64,000 nt of DNA from Nonomuraea sp. NEAU-A123. Lineage in GTDB: Bacteria > Actinomycetota > Actinomycetes > Streptosporangiales > Streptosporangiaceae. Positions 1 to 8,536 of the stretch are shown here, piece after piece. A model generated the notes under the pieces. The model had not been told where the DNA came from and did no database searches. It saw only the letters and a list, made by a program, of their open reading frames with translations. Each line of letters opens with the position of its first letter. Position 1 is the stretch's first letter. The translations under genes and the position numbers were made by a program. Where the stretch lies: assembly GCF_018603905.1 (NCBI RefSeq), contig NZ_JAHFZZ010000036.1:33234-97233 (forward strand), in the 5' to 3' direction.

Positions 1-1
1 C

Positions 2-460
2 CTGGGCCACGGCCTCCCCGTGGCCACCGGCTGCGCGCTCGCCGCCAAGATGGACAGCGCGTCCTGGCGCACGTTCGTGGTCCTGGGTGACGGCGAACTG
101 CAGGAGGGCAGCAACTGGGAAGCGGCGATGGCGGCCGCGCACCACGGGCTGTCGTCCCTGACGGCCGTCATCGACCGCAACCGCCTCCAGCAGGGGGCCA
201 GGACCGAGGACACCAACGCCCTGGACTCGCTGCCCGACAAATGGCGCAGCTTCGGCTGGGAGGTACGCGAGGTCGACGGCCACGACCACCTCGCCCTGCT
301 GGACGCCTTGAGCGGCTCGTCCACCGGGCGTCCGGTCGCTGTCATCGCCAACACGATCAAGGGAAAGGGCGTGTCGTTCATGGAGGACCGGGTGGAGTGG
401 CATCACAAGGTGCCCACCGCCGAGCAGGTCGAGACGGCGCTGGCGGAGCTGGCCGGATGA
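2..460 (+). CDS. Transketolase N-terminal (ThDP-binding) subunit, 5'-truncated by window edge
   Basis: This is the C-terminal part of the N-terminal half of a split transketolase. It would bind thiamine diphosphate and Mg and transfer two-carbon ketol units in sugar catabolism. The reading frame is open to the window edge, so the real start lies upstream. The ThDP/Mg motif GDGELQEGSNWEA is visible about 30 residues into the fragment, followed by the conserved run NTIKGKGVSFME. Its stop overlaps the start of the C-terminal subunit by 4 nt (ATGA at 457-460), so the halves are translationally coupled. Split transketolases are common in Actinobacteria, and next to a sugar kinase they are usually dedicated to one catabolic pathway. 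Confidence 0.93.
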   Translation: MGHGLPVATGCALAAKMDSASWRTFVVLGDGELQEGSNWEAAMAAAHHGLSSLTAVIDRNRLQQGARTEDTNALDSLPDKWRSFGWEVREVDGHDHLALLDALSGSSTGRPVAVIANTIKGKGVSFMEDRVEWHHKVPTAEQVETALAELAG

Positions 461-1410
461 CCGTGACCGACCAGCGGGCGACGTTCGACTGCCGCCAGGC
501 GTTCGCCGAGGAGCTCATCTCCCTGGCGAGCCAGGACGAGCGGATCGTCGCCGTCTGCAACGACTCCGTCGGCTCCAGCAACCTCGTCGGCTTCCGCGAA
601 CGCTTCCCCGACCGCCTTATCAACGTCGGCATCGCCGAACAGGACCTCGTCGGGGTGGCGGCCGGACTGGCCAACGCCGGGAAGATCCCGTACGTCTGCG
701 CCGCGGCGCCGTTCCTCACCGGCCGCGCCCTGGAGCAGATCAAGGCCGACGTCGCCTACAGCGAGGCGCACGTCGTCCTGTGCGGTCAGAGCCCCGGCAT
801 GGCCTACGGCGAGCTCGGGCCCACCCACCACTCGATCGAGGACCTGTCCTGGCTCCGCGCGGTCGCCAACCTCGACGTCATCGTCCCTTCGGACCCGGTG
901 CAGACCCGCGCCGCCGTCCGCTGGGCCGCGGCCGCGCGACGGCCTGTCTACCTGCGCGTTCCCCGCTTCAAGGTGCCGGAGGTGACGCCTCCTGACGCGC
1001 CCTTCGCGCCGCGCCAGGCCGTACTGCTGCGTGAGGGGAACGACGTCACGGTGATCGCCATCGGCTCGCTCACCTCGCGCGCGCTCGAGGCCGCGGACCG
1101 GCTGCGGGACGAGGGCGTGTCCGTACGCGTACTGAACACGCCCTTCCTCGACCCGATCGACGAGGACGCCGTCATCGCGGCGGCCAGGGAGACGCGCGGG
1201 ATCGTCACCGCCGAGGAGGCCACCACCAGCGGCGGCCTGGGCGCCGCCGTCGCCGCGACGGTCGTCACCCATCAGCCGTGCCCGATGCGGATCCTCGGCG
1301 TGCCGCGCGTGTTCGCCCCCACGGGGGACACGGCGTTCCTGCTGGATCACTTCCGGCTGTCGGCCGACGGGATCATCGCGGCGGTGAAGGACGTGCTCGG
1401 CCATGGCTAG
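457..1410 (+). CDS. Transketolase C-terminal (pyrimidine-binding) subunit
   Basis: This is the partner half of the split transketolase (317 aa), holding the pyrimidine-binding and C-terminal domains. The conserved GIAEQDLVGVAAGLA segment contains the Glu that activates the aminopyrimidine of ThDP in this family, and TAEEATTSGGLG near the C terminus is typical. I chose the ATG at 457 because it overlaps the upstream stop and opens directly into the family's N terminus. A longer in-frame extension upstream is low-quality, Arg/Gly-rich sequence and was rejected. The 3' end overlaps the kinase gene by 8 nt. It probably acts with the upstream subunit as an alpha2beta2 complex. Confidence 0.93.
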   Translation: MTVTDQRATFDCRQAFAEELISLASQDERIVAVCNDSVGSSNLVGFRERFPDRLINVGIAEQDLVGVAAGLANAGKIPYVCAAAPFLTGRALEQIKADVAYSEAHVVLCGQSPGMAYGELGPTHHSIEDLSWLRAVANLDVIVPSDPVQTRAAVRWAAAARRPVYLRVPRFKVPEVTPPDAPFAPRQAVLLREGNDVTVIAIGSLTSRALEAADRLRDEGVSVRVLNTPFLDPIDEDAVIAAARETRGIVTAEEATTSGGLGAAVAATVVTHQPCPMRILGVPRVFAPTGDTAFLLDHFRLSADGIIAAVKDVLGHG

Positions 1411-2992
1411 CGGCCCGCTCGTCCTGGCCATCGACCAGGGCACCAGTTCCACCAAGGCGCTGCTCGTGGACGCGGGCGGCCGGGTGGTCGCGCGCGGCAC
1501 CGCGCCGCTGGCCGAGCGGCAGCCCCGGCCCGGCTGGGTGGAGCAGTCGCCGGACGAGCTCTGGGAGAGCGTACGGCTGGCGGTACGGACGTGCGTCGAC
1601 CCGTCGGCGGCGGGCCGGATCGCCGGGGTGGGCATCAGCAACCAGCGCGAGTCGCTGGTGCTCTGGGAACGCTCCACCGGCCGGCCCGCCGGCCCGCTGA
1701 TCAGCTGGCAGGACCAGCGGACCGTCGCCCAGTGCCGGGAACTGGCCGCCACGGGCGCCGGTGACCTGGTGCGCTCGGTCAGCGGGATGCCGCTCGACCC
1801 GATGTTCTCGGCGCTGAAGGCCCGCTGGCTGCTGGACGCCTACGACCCTGACCGGCGCCGCAGCCTGGCGGGCGAGCTGTGCCTGGGCACGGTCGACTCC
1901 TGGCTGCTCAGCCGGTTCGGCGGCGACCACGTCATCGAGGCCGGGAACGCCTCCCGCACCCAGCTCCTCGACGTGCGGGCCGGGCAGTGGGACGAGCGGC
2001 TGCTGGAACTGTTCGGGGTGCCGCGGCAGGTGCTGCCCCGGGTGGTCGCCTCGGATGGTGACTTTCCGGCGGTGCGCGGGCTGGACCCGGTGCCCGACGG
2101 GGTGCCGGTGCTGGCCGTGCTGGGCGACTCGCACGCGGCGATGTTCGCGCACGCGGGGTGGCGGCCGGGCGTGGTGAAGGCCACGTACGGCACCGGCTCG
2201 TCGGTGATGGCCATCGGCGACGGCGGCGACGCTCCCGGGCTGTGCCGGAGCATCGCCTGGGACCTCGGCGGCCGGGTGCTCGCCGTGGAGGGCAACATCC
2301 GCGCCACCGGGCGCGCGGTCAGCTGGCTGGCCGAGCTGTTCGGCGTCGACTCCGAGCGGCTGCTGGCCGAGGCCGGGGACGACGAACCGGGTGGCGTGCA
2401 TCTCGTGCCCGCGTTCGGCGGGCTGGGCGCGCCCTGGTGGGAGCCCGACGCGACGGCGGTGCTCACCGGCCTGACCGCGGGCACCCGGCGCGGGCAGCTC
2501 GTGGCCGCCGCGCTGGAGTCCGTCGCGTTCCAGGTGGAGGACGTGGTGGCGGCCGTCGAGCGGGCCACCGGGCAGGTACGGGTCCTCCTGGCCGACGGCG
2601 GTCTCACCCGCAGCGCGCGGTTGATGCGGTCGCAGGCCGAGATCTCCGGCCGCGTGGTCGTCCGGTCCGGCGAGCACGACCTGTCCTGCCTGGGCGCCGC
2701 CGACGCCGCCGCGCTGTCGGCCGGGCTGTGCACGTACGACGAGCTGGAGGGACGGCAGCGGCCGGCGGAGGAGTTCCGCCCGGAAGGCGACCCGGGCGAA
2801 CGCGCCGCGCGCCTGGCCGCCTGGCACGAAGCCGTCGACCGCGCGCGCCCCCCGGGCCCGCGACCGGCTCCGGCAACCTCGCGACCGGCTCCGGCAAGCC
2901 CGCCACCGGCATCGGCAAGCCCGCCACCGGCATCGGCAAGCCCGCCACCGGGCGGAGACAGGTCAGCCCACGGGGAGAGGAGCAGCACATGA
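1403..2992 (+). CDS. FGGY-family carbohydrate kinase
   Basis: This is an ATP-dependent kinase of 529 aa that phosphorylates a ketose or polyol. The N-terminal phosphate-binding signature AIDQGTSSTKALLVD is at residues 8-23, the mid-protein GDSHAAMFAH and YGTGSSVMA motifs follow, and a C-terminal LLADGGLTRSARLMRSQAE segment completes the FGGY fold. Sequence alone cannot separate xylulokinase, glycerol kinase, erythritol kinase or apulose kinase activity. The last 45 or so residues are a Pro/Ala/Ser-rich tail encoded by four 21-bp tandem repeats, which lies outside the usual fold. The stop overlaps the next start (ATGA at 2989). Confidence 0.9.
   Translation: MASGPLVLAIDQGTSSTKALLVDAGGRVVARGTAPLAERQPRPGWVEQSPDELWESVRLAVRTCVDPSAAGRIAGVGISNQRESLVLWERSTGRPAGPLISWQDQRTVAQCRELAATGAGDLVRSVSGMPLDPMFSALKARWLLDAYDPDRRRSLAGELCLGTVDSWLLSRFGGDHVIEAGNASRTQLLDVRAGQWDERLLELFGVPRQVLPRVVASDGDFPAVRGLDPVPDGVPVLAVLGDSHAAMFAHAGWRPGVVKATYGTGSSVMAIGDGGDAPGLCRSIAWDLGGRVLAVEGNIRATGRAVSWLAELFGVDSERLLAEAGDDEPGGVHLVPAFGGLGAPWWEPDATAVLTGLTAGTRRGQLVAAALESVAFQVEDVVAAVERATGQVRVLLADGGLTRSARLMRSQAEISGRVVVRSGEHDLSCLGAADAAALSAGLCTYDELEGRQRPAEEFRPEGDPGERAARLAAWHEAVDRARPPGPRPAPATSRPAPASPPPASASPPPASASPPPGGDRSAHGERSST
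2860..2943 (+). repeat. Four 21-bp tandem repeats in the 3' end of the FGGY kinase gene
   Basis: Units start at 2860, 2881, 2902 and 2923. The last two are identical (GCCACCGGCATCGGCAAGCC plus C), and the first two differ by a few bases. Each unit adds seven residues to the disordered kinase tail, so copy number can change without frameshift. Confidence 0.85.
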
Positions 2993-3633
2993 CGGGCACA
3001 TCGTTAGCCGGGCGCCGCCGATGGCCGGTGCGGTGGATCGCCGCCGGGGCCGTCGCCGCCCTCGTGGTGGCCATGGCGCTGAGCACCGAGTACCGCTCCG
3101 CGGAGTCGGCCGGCGCGGCGGCGCCGAAGAAGTTCGATCCCGCCACGTTCGGCGCCGAGAACTACGAGGCCAAGGTCGTCCCCATCATCCAGAAGAGCGC
3201 CGTCGAGTTACCCGTCCTGCTGAAGGCGATCACCGCCGGCAAGGACGCGGCCGGCGCCAAGTACGGCAAACGCCAGGGCACCAGCCCCTACAACTTCGCG
3301 GTCAAGGGCACCGGCGTGGCCGGCGAGGCGAAGTCGGGCCTGCTGCCGGTGACCGTGGACGGGTTGCCCGACGGCACCCGGGTGTCGATCCAGATCGGCC
3401 CGGCCGTCAACGGCACGGCCCTGCGCGACGCCGCCGGTTACATCACCTTCGGCCAGTTCGTGAACCAGGTGGAGTACGCCGACGCCGCGACCGCCCTCAA
3501 CAACCAGATGCGGCAGAAGCTGCTGACCGGCCTCGACGCCGCCGGGCTGAAGGCCAAGAAGATCACCTTCACCGGCGCGTTCACCCTCCTCACACCCGCC
3601 ACCGTGACGATCACCCCGGTGGCGATCTCGTGA
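2989..3633 (+). CDS. DUF2291 family exported/membrane-anchored protein
   Basis: This 214-aa protein matches the DUF2291 family, which is often encoded inside sugar ABC importer operons and whose role is unknown. An N-terminal hydrophobic segment (about residues 14-33, after RRRWPVR) should anchor it or direct export. The remainder has the family pattern, including FDPATFGAENYEAKVVP and TYITFGQFVNQVEYADAA-like text near the middle. Its ATG overlaps the kinase stop and its stop overlaps the ATPase GTG start, so it is translated as part of the import operon. A role in assembling or assisting the importer is inference. Confidence 0.82.
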   Translation: MTGTSLAGRRRWPVRWIAAGAVAALVVAMALSTEYRSAESAGAAAPKKFDPATFGAENYEAKVVPIIQKSAVELPVLLKAITAGKDAAGAKYGKRQGTSPYNFAVKGTGVAGEAKSGLLPVTVDGLPDGTRVSIQIGPAVNGTALRDAAGYITFGQFVNQVEYADAATALNNQMRQKLLTGLDAAGLKAKKITFTGAFTLLTPATVTITPVAIS

Positions 3634-5144
3634 CCGGCCACGTGCTGCGGGCCTGCGACGTCACCAAGGTGTACGGCGGGACGCACGCCCTCAAGGGGGT
3701 CGATTTCGGCGTCGCCGCCGGGCGGGTGACCGCGCTGTTCGGCGAGAACGGCGCCGGCAAGTCCACCCTCATGAAGATCCTCGCGGGCATCGAGCACCCC
3801 ACCACGGGCCGCGTGGAGCTCGACGGCCGCCCGGTCGAGCTGGTCTCCTCACGCGACGCCGCCGACCACGGCATCTCGATCATCCACCAGGAGCTGAGCC
3901 TCTGCCCGAACCTCAGCGTCCAGGACAACCTGTTCCTGGCCCGCGAGTTACGCGGCCGGCTCGGCGCGGTCGACAGGAGGACCCAGCGCGCGGCCACCAC
4001 GGCGGTGCTGCGCCGCTTAGAGGAGGACGTCGACCCCGACGGGCTCGTCGGCGACCTGCGGCTCGGGCAGCAGCAGGTCGTCGAGATCGCGCGGGCCCTG
4101 CTCCAGGACGCCCGCGTGCTGATCATGGACGAGCCCACGTCGGCGCTCACCGCGCCCGAGGTGGAGGTGCTGTTCCGGGTCATCAGGGAGCTGACGGGCA
4201 GCGGCGTCGCCGTCGTCTACATCTCCCACCACCTGGACGAGGCGCTCGACATCGCCGACGACGTGGTGGTCCTGCGCGACGGCCGCCTGGTCGCCACGGC
4301 CGACGCCGCCGAGGTGGACATCCGCTGGATCGTCGAGCGGATGGTCGGCCGTGACCAGGACGCCCTGTTCCCGCGGCGTGAACCGGTGCTCGGCGAGGAC
4401 CTGCTGACCGTGCGCGACCTCATGGTCGCCGACCCCGCGAACCCCGACCGGCTGGCGATCGACGACGTCTCGCTGACCGTGCGCGCCGGCGAGATCGTCG
4501 GCGTGTACGGCCTGATGGGCTCGGGCCGTACCGAACTGCTCGAAGCGCTCGCGGGCCGGATCGCGCCCGCGTCCGGGCAGGTGGAGCTGGCCGGCCAGGC
4601 GCTCGACGGGAGCGGCATCCGTGAGCGCATCGGCAGGGGAGTGGTGCTCGTCCCCGAGGACCGGCAGCGCGACGGCCTGGTCCAGACCATGTCGGTGGGG
4701 GAGAACCTGTCCCTGGCGGGCCTGCGTTCGTTCGTCCGCGGGCTGTTCGTCTCGGCGGACCTCGAACGCGGCGCGGTCGAGCGGACCATCGCCGACATCA
4801 CCGTCAAGGCCAGCGGCCCGAAGGCGGCCATCGGCTCGCTCAGCGGCGGCAACCAGCAGAAGGTGGTGATCGGCAAGGCGCTGCTCACCGGCCCCAGGGT
4901 GCTGCTGCTCGACGAGCCCTCGCGCGGCGTCGACGTGGGCGCCAAGGCCGACATCTTCGAGCTCATGGCGGCCCAGGCCCGGCAGGGTCTCGCCGTCCTG
5001 TTCACCACCTCCGACGCCGAAGAGGCCCTGCACATCCCCGATCGGCTGCTGGTGCTCGCCCGCGGCGCCGTCGCAGGGGAGTTCCGACGCGGCGAGCTGA
5101 CCCGGGAGGAACTGATGAGCGTGTCCGACGGCGGCGCCGTATGA
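3630..5144 (+). CDS. Sugar ABC transporter ATP-binding protein (RbsA/MglA type, duplicated NBD)
   Basis: This is the ATPase subunit (504 aa) with two fused nucleotide-binding domains that powers uptake through the adjacent permease. Domain 1 has Walker A GENGAGKST, the signature LRLGQQQ and Walker B LIMDEPTSALT. Domain 2 has the degenerate Walker A GLMGSGRTE, the signature LSGGNQQK and Walker B LLLDEPSRGVD. Loss of the Walker A Lys in domain 2 is normal for this family. The GTG at 3630 overlaps the upstream stop by 4 nt, and the length matches RbsA-type proteins. Its stop overlaps the permease ATG by 4 nt. Confidence 0.95.
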   Translation: MTGHVLRACDVTKVYGGTHALKGVDFGVAAGRVTALFGENGAGKSTLMKILAGIEHPTTGRVELDGRPVELVSSRDAADHGISIIHQELSLCPNLSVQDNLFLARELRGRLGAVDRRTQRAATTAVLRRLEEDVDPDGLVGDLRLGQQQVVEIARALLQDARVLIMDEPTSALTAPEVEVLFRVIRELTGSGVAVVYISHHLDEALDIADDVVVLRDGRLVATADAAEVDIRWIVERMVGRDQDALFPRREPVLGEDLLTVRDLMVADPANPDRLAIDDVSLTVRAGEIVGVYGLMGSGRTELLEALAGRIAPASGQVELAGQALDGSGIRERIGRGVVLVPEDRQRDGLVQTMSVGENLSLAGLRSFVRGLFVSADLERGAVERTIADITVKASGPKAAIGSLSGGNQQKVVIGKALLTGPRVLLLDEPSRGVDVGAKADIFELMAAQARQGLAVLFTTSDAEEALHIPDRLLVLARGAVAGEFRRGELTREELMSVSDGGAV

Positions 5145-6247
5145 GCAGCCAGGGAACCACCACCGCGCGCGTGGCCCCGGACCCGCCCCAGCCGCCCGAG
5201 GCGGCCGCCAAGGCCCGGCGGCTGTCGCTGCTGAACGTCGCTTTCGAGCTGCGTGCCTTCATCGCGCTGGCCGTCCTCATCGTGGTCTTCGGCCTGCTGT
5301 CGGACTCCTTCCTCACCGTGACGAACGTGATCACGATGACCAAGCACGTCGCCATCAACGGCGTCATCGCCCTGGGCATGCTGCTGGTCATCCTCAAGGG
5401 CGGCATCGACCTGTCGGTGGGCTCCATCGTGGGCCTGTCCGGGGTCGTCGCCGGCGAGCTGCTGCAGGGCGTCGCGCTCGGCGGCGTGATCGCCTACCCG
5501 CCCGTGTGGGTGGTGATCGTGCTGTGCGTCGCGGTGGGCATGGGGGTCGGGCTGCTCAACGGCGTGCTGGTCACGCGGTTCAACGTCGCGCCGTTCATCG
5601 CCACGCTCGGCATGCTGTACGTGGCCCGCGGCGCGGCGATGCTCATCTCCAACGGCGCCACCTATCCCAACCTGGGCGGCAACCCCGCCCTCGGCAACAC
5701 CGGCTTCGACCTGCTCGGCAGCGGGCGGCCGCTCGGGCTGCCCACCTCGATCTGGATCATGATCGTGCTCGCGGCGGCGGCCGTGCTGCTGCTGGCCAAG
5801 TCGCCCTTCGGCCGGTGGCTGTACGCGACGGGCGGCAACGAGCGGGCCGCGGACCTGTCCGGCGTGCCGATCCGCCGGGTCAAGACCATCGTGTACGTGG
5901 TCTCCGGCGCCTGCGCCGCGATCGCCGGCCTCATCATCGCCTCGGAGCTCACCTCGGCAGCCCCGCAGGCGGGCGAGACGTACGAGCTGAACGCGATCGC
6001 CGCGGTGGTCATCGGCGGCGCCGCGCTGAGCGGCGGCCGGGGCACCGTGCGCGGGACGCTCGTCGGCGCCTTCGTGATCGGCTTCCTCGCCGACGGCTTG
6101 GTGATCCTGGGCGTCTCGACGTTCTGGCAGATCCTCATCAAGGGCGCCGTGATCATCCTCGCGGTGATGCTCGACCAGGGCCAGCAGCGGTTCAAGCGCA
6201 GGGGCGCCGCCGCGTCGGCGGTCGCCGCGAGCGCCCGGCCCACCTAG
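5141..6247 (+). CDS. Sugar ABC transporter permease (RbsC family)
   Basis: This is the inner-membrane channel subunit (368 aa) of a monosaccharide/polyol importer. About ten hydrophobic helices are visible, starting near residue 35. Family hallmarks include LKGGIDLSVGSIVGLSGVVAG in the second half of the N-terminal region and NAIAAVVIGGAALSGGRGTVRGTLVGA near the C terminus, where the ATPase docks. The start overlaps the ATPase stop (ATGA). The lipoprotein gene follows after 87 nt, which is the usual order ATPase, permease, binding protein. Confidence 0.94.
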   Translation: MSSQGTTTARVAPDPPQPPEAAAKARRLSLLNVAFELRAFIALAVLIVVFGLLSDSFLTVTNVITMTKHVAINGVIALGMLLVILKGGIDLSVGSIVGLSGVVAGELLQGVALGGVIAYPPVWVVIVLCVAVGMGVGLLNGVLVTRFNVAPFIATLGMLYVARGAAMLISNGATYPNLGGNPALGNTGFDLLGSGRPLGLPTSIWIMIVLAAAAVLLLAKSPFGRWLYATGGNERAADLSGVPIRRVKTIVYVVSGACAAIAGLIIASELTSAAPQAGETYELNAIAAVVIGGAALSGGRGTVRGTLVGAFVIGFLADGLVILGVSTFWQILIKGAVIILAVMLDQGQQRFKRRGAAASAVAASARPT

Positions 6248-6334
6248 CCCGGCCCACCTGGCGGCGACGGGGCACCGCTCACGGCGGTGGCCGCCGAACA
6301 CCCACGCCATGTCACCCACATCTGGAGGTCGTCC

Positions 6335-7342
6335 ATGTCCGCTGCCCCAAGACCGGCCCGTCGCCTGCTCGTCGTACTGTCGCTCCTCGCCACCGGCTCC
6401 CTGCTGGCGGCCTGCGGTGGCGGCGGCGCTGAGCAGAAGGCCGCCACCCAGCCGTCCGCGACCAGCGGCGGCACGGCCGGCGGGCTCATCGCCATCATCA
6501 CCCCCTCCCACGACAACCCCTTCTTCAAGGCCGAAGCCGACTCCGCCAAGGCCAAGGCCGAGGCGCTCGGCTACGAGACGTCCGTGGCCTCCCACGACGA
6601 CGACCCCAACAAGCAGAGCGAGCTGATCGACGCCGCCATCTCCCGCAAGGCGAAGGCGATCATCCTCGACAACGCCGGCGCGGACGCCTCGATCGGCCCG
6701 GTCCGCAAGGCCGTCACCGGTGGCATCCCCGTCTTCCTGATCGACCGCGAGATCAACGCCACCGGGGTGGCGACCGCCCAGATCGTCTCCAACAACGCTC
6801 AGGGCGCGCAGCTGGTCGCCCAGTCGTTCGTGGAGAAGATGAAGAACAAGGGCAACTACGTCGAGCTGGTGGGCAAGGAGTCCGACACGAACGCCAGCGT
6901 CCGCTCCAAGGGCTTCGCCGACGTGATCTCCCAGTACCCGGACCTCAAGCAGGTGGCCAAGGAGAGCGCGAACTGGGACCAGCAGGAGGCCTTCACCAAG
7001 ATGGAGACCATCATCCAGAAGAGCCGCGACATCCAGGGCGTCATCGCCGGCAACGACACCATGGCGCTCGGCGCGGTCGCCGCGCTCAAGGCCGCGGGAC
7101 TGCTCGGCAAGGTGACGGTCGTCGGCTTCGACGGCAGCCCCGACGCCATCGCCGCCGTCAAGGCCGGTCAGATGCACGCGACCGCGCTCCAGCCGGCCGC
7201 GCTCGGCGCGCAGAGCGCCGTCGAACAGGCCGACCAGTACATCAAGACCGGCAAGGCGAGCAAGGAGGAGAAGCAGTCCATCGACTGCGAGCTGGTGACC
7301 GCCGAGAACGCCGACGACTACGGGGTTTTCGCCAGGAAGTAG
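6335..7342 (+). CDS. Sugar ABC transporter substrate-binding lipoprotein
   Basis: This is an extracytoplasmic sugar/polyol-binding protein of 335 aa. The signal peptide ends in the lipobox LLAAC with the lipidated Cys at residue 27, and a Gly/Ala/Ser linker follows. The type I periplasmic-binding fold (ribose/galactose family) is recognisable from IAIITPSHDNPFFKAEADSAK, the KAIILDNAGAD strand and GNDTMALGAVAALKAAG. I chose the ATG at 6335 because GGAGG lies about 7 nt upstream and the signal peptide starts there. A 16-residue in-frame extension lacks a ribosome site. A strong hairpin follows the stop. Confidence 0.93.
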   Translation: MSAAPRPARRLLVVLSLLATGSLLAACGGGGAEQKAATQPSATSGGTAGGLIAIITPSHDNPFFKAEADSAKAKAEALGYETSVASHDDDPNKQSELIDAAISRKAKAIILDNAGADASIGPVRKAVTGGIPVFLIDREINATGVATAQIVSNNAQGAQLVAQSFVEKMKNKGNYVELVGKESDTNASVRSKGFADVISQYPDLKQVAKESANWDQQEAFTKMETIIQKSRDIQGVIAGNDTMALGAVAALKAAGLLGKVTVVGFDGSPDAIAAVKAGQMHATALQPAALGAQSAVEQADQYIKTGKASKEEKQSIDCELVTAENADDYGVFARK

Positions 7343-7349
7343 CAGCCGC

Positions 7350-7375
7350 GAGGGGGACCCGCGAGAGTCCCCCTC
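7350..7375 (+). terminator. Hairpin terminator after the importer operon
   Basis: A perfect 9-bp stem (GAGGGGGAC / GTCCCCCTC) with an 8-nt loop sits 8 nt after the binding-protein stop. There is no U-tract, as is common in Actinobacteria. Confidence 0.7.
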
Positions 7376-7395
7376 GGACAGGCCGAACGGTAGGC

Positions 7396-7410
7396 TGAAC
7401 CATCGATTCA
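7396..7410. promoter_or_regulatory. Possible operator/promoter region of the SorC-type regulator
   Basis: TGAACCATCGATTCA has symmetric TGAA/TTCA ends and lies about 25-70 nt upstream of the regulator start, overlapping a TAGGCT hexamer that fits TANNNT. SorC regulators usually bind near their own operons. Autoregulation here is speculation. Confidence 0.25.
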
Positions 7411-7434
7411 CGGGGTGCGGGGAGGCGGTGGCCG

Positions 7435-8418
7435 GTGGTCCCGAGTCTGGGACGGGGGCGCGGTGTGAGCACGGAGCATCTGCGGCTCCTGGCCAGGGTG
7501 GCCCGCATGTACCACGAGCAGAGCATGCGCCAGCCCGAGATCGCCGCGGCGCTCAGCATCTCCCAGCCCCGTGTCTCCCGCCTGCTCAAGGAGGCGGTCA
7601 CGCGCGGCATCGTGCGCACGGTCGTCGTCCTGCCCGACGGCGTGCACACCGAGCTGGAAGAGGAGCTGCAGCGCCGCTACGGCCTGCGCGACGTCGTGGT
7701 GGTCGACATCGAGGACGCCCGCGAAGACGCCATCCCGTCGCTCGCCTCGGCCGCCGCCGCCTACTTCGACGCCACCTTCACCGGCGGCGACGTGATCGGC
7801 ATCTCCTCCTGGAGCGAGACGCTGCTGGCCACCGTCGAACGCATGCAGCCCAAGAACACCCAGGTCGCCGACCGGGTCATGCAGCTCGTCGGCGGCGTGG
7901 GCAGCCCCGAGGCGCAGGTGCACGCCACCCGGCTCATCGGCCGCCTGGCCGATATCACCCGCGCCCGCCCCGTCTTCGTCCCCTCGCCCGGCGTCGTCGG
8001 CACCGCCGCGATCCGCGACGCGCTGCTGGAGGACCCCGGCGTGGTCGACGTCATGGCCCAGTGGCGCGAGCTGACCGTCGTGCTGGTCGGCATCGGCAGT
8101 CTCGAACCCTCACCGCTGCTGCTGAGCAGCGGCAACGCGGTCAAGCAGGCCGACCAGGAAGAGCTGCGCTCGCTGGGCGCCGTAGGCGACGTCTGCCTGC
8201 ACTTTTTCGACGCCAAGGGCAGCGCGGTCGACTCGGGCTTCGACCGGCGGGTGGTCGGCATCGACGTACGCGCCTTCCGGGCGGTCGAGCGGCGGGTCGC
8301 CGTGGCGGGCGGCCTGCGCAAATACTCGGCGATCAAGGCCGCGCTGGACGGCGGCTGGGTCAACGTCCTCATCACCGACCTCCACGTCGCCGAGCGCCTG
8401 CGCGCCGAGGCGAGCTAG
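7435..8418 (+). CDS. SorC-family (sugar-binding) transcriptional regulator
   Basis: This is a SorC/EryD/DeoR-type regulator (327 aa from the first GTG). An N-terminal helix-turn-helix covers about residues 15-50 (RMYHEQSMRQPEIAAALSISQPRVSRLL), and the remainder is the sugar-phosphate-binding domain with VIGISSWSETLLATVE and DVMAQWRELTVVLVGIGS. It is placed right after the import/catabolic operon, so it is the likely pathway regulator responding to a phosphorylated intermediate. An alternative GTG at 7465 begins nearer the conserved domain and follows a G-rich stretch, so the first ten residues are uncertain. Confidence 0.9.
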   Translation: MVPSLGRGRGVSTEHLRLLARVARMYHEQSMRQPEIAAALSISQPRVSRLLKEAVTRGIVRTVVVLPDGVHTELEEELQRRYGLRDVVVVDIEDAREDAIPSLASAAAAYFDATFTGGDVIGISSWSETLLATVERMQPKNTQVADRVMQLVGGVGSPEAQVHATRLIGRLADITRARPVFVPSPGVVGTAAIRDALLEDPGVVDVMAQWRELTVVLVGIGSLEPSPLLLSSGNAVKQADQEELRSLGAVGDVCLHFFDAKGSAVDSGFDRRVVGIDVRAFRAVERRVAVAGGLRKYSAIKAALDGGWVNVLITDLHVAERLRAEAS

Positions 8419-8461
8419 CCGGCACGATCACCGCAGGGGGCCGCTCCACCTCCCACGAAAC

Positions 8462-8487
8462 CGGATTTTTCAAGATCCGCCCTTTTT
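8462..8487 (+). terminator. Short hairpin with T-run after the regulator
   Basis: CGGAT and ATCCG form a 5-bp stem at 8462-8479 with an 8-nt loop, followed by five T residues at 8483-8487. It is a weak candidate intrinsic terminator for the SorC gene. Confidence 0.35.
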
Positions 8488-8536
8488 GACCTCTCTTCCG
8501 TACACGTTTCGACAGTTGAACGCGGAAGGAGAAGCC

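Noticed and set aside
403..1752. Long minus-strand frame opposite the transketolase and kinase genes
   Set aside because: Same reason: low-complexity composition, no ribosome site, and it spans two clear plus-strand genes.
4217..7411. 1064-codon open frame on the minus strand opposite the ABC importer genes
   Set aside because: It is an antisense shadow of high-GC coding sequence. Its product is Arg/Gly/Asp/His-rich with no domain, while the plus strand encodes clear families.
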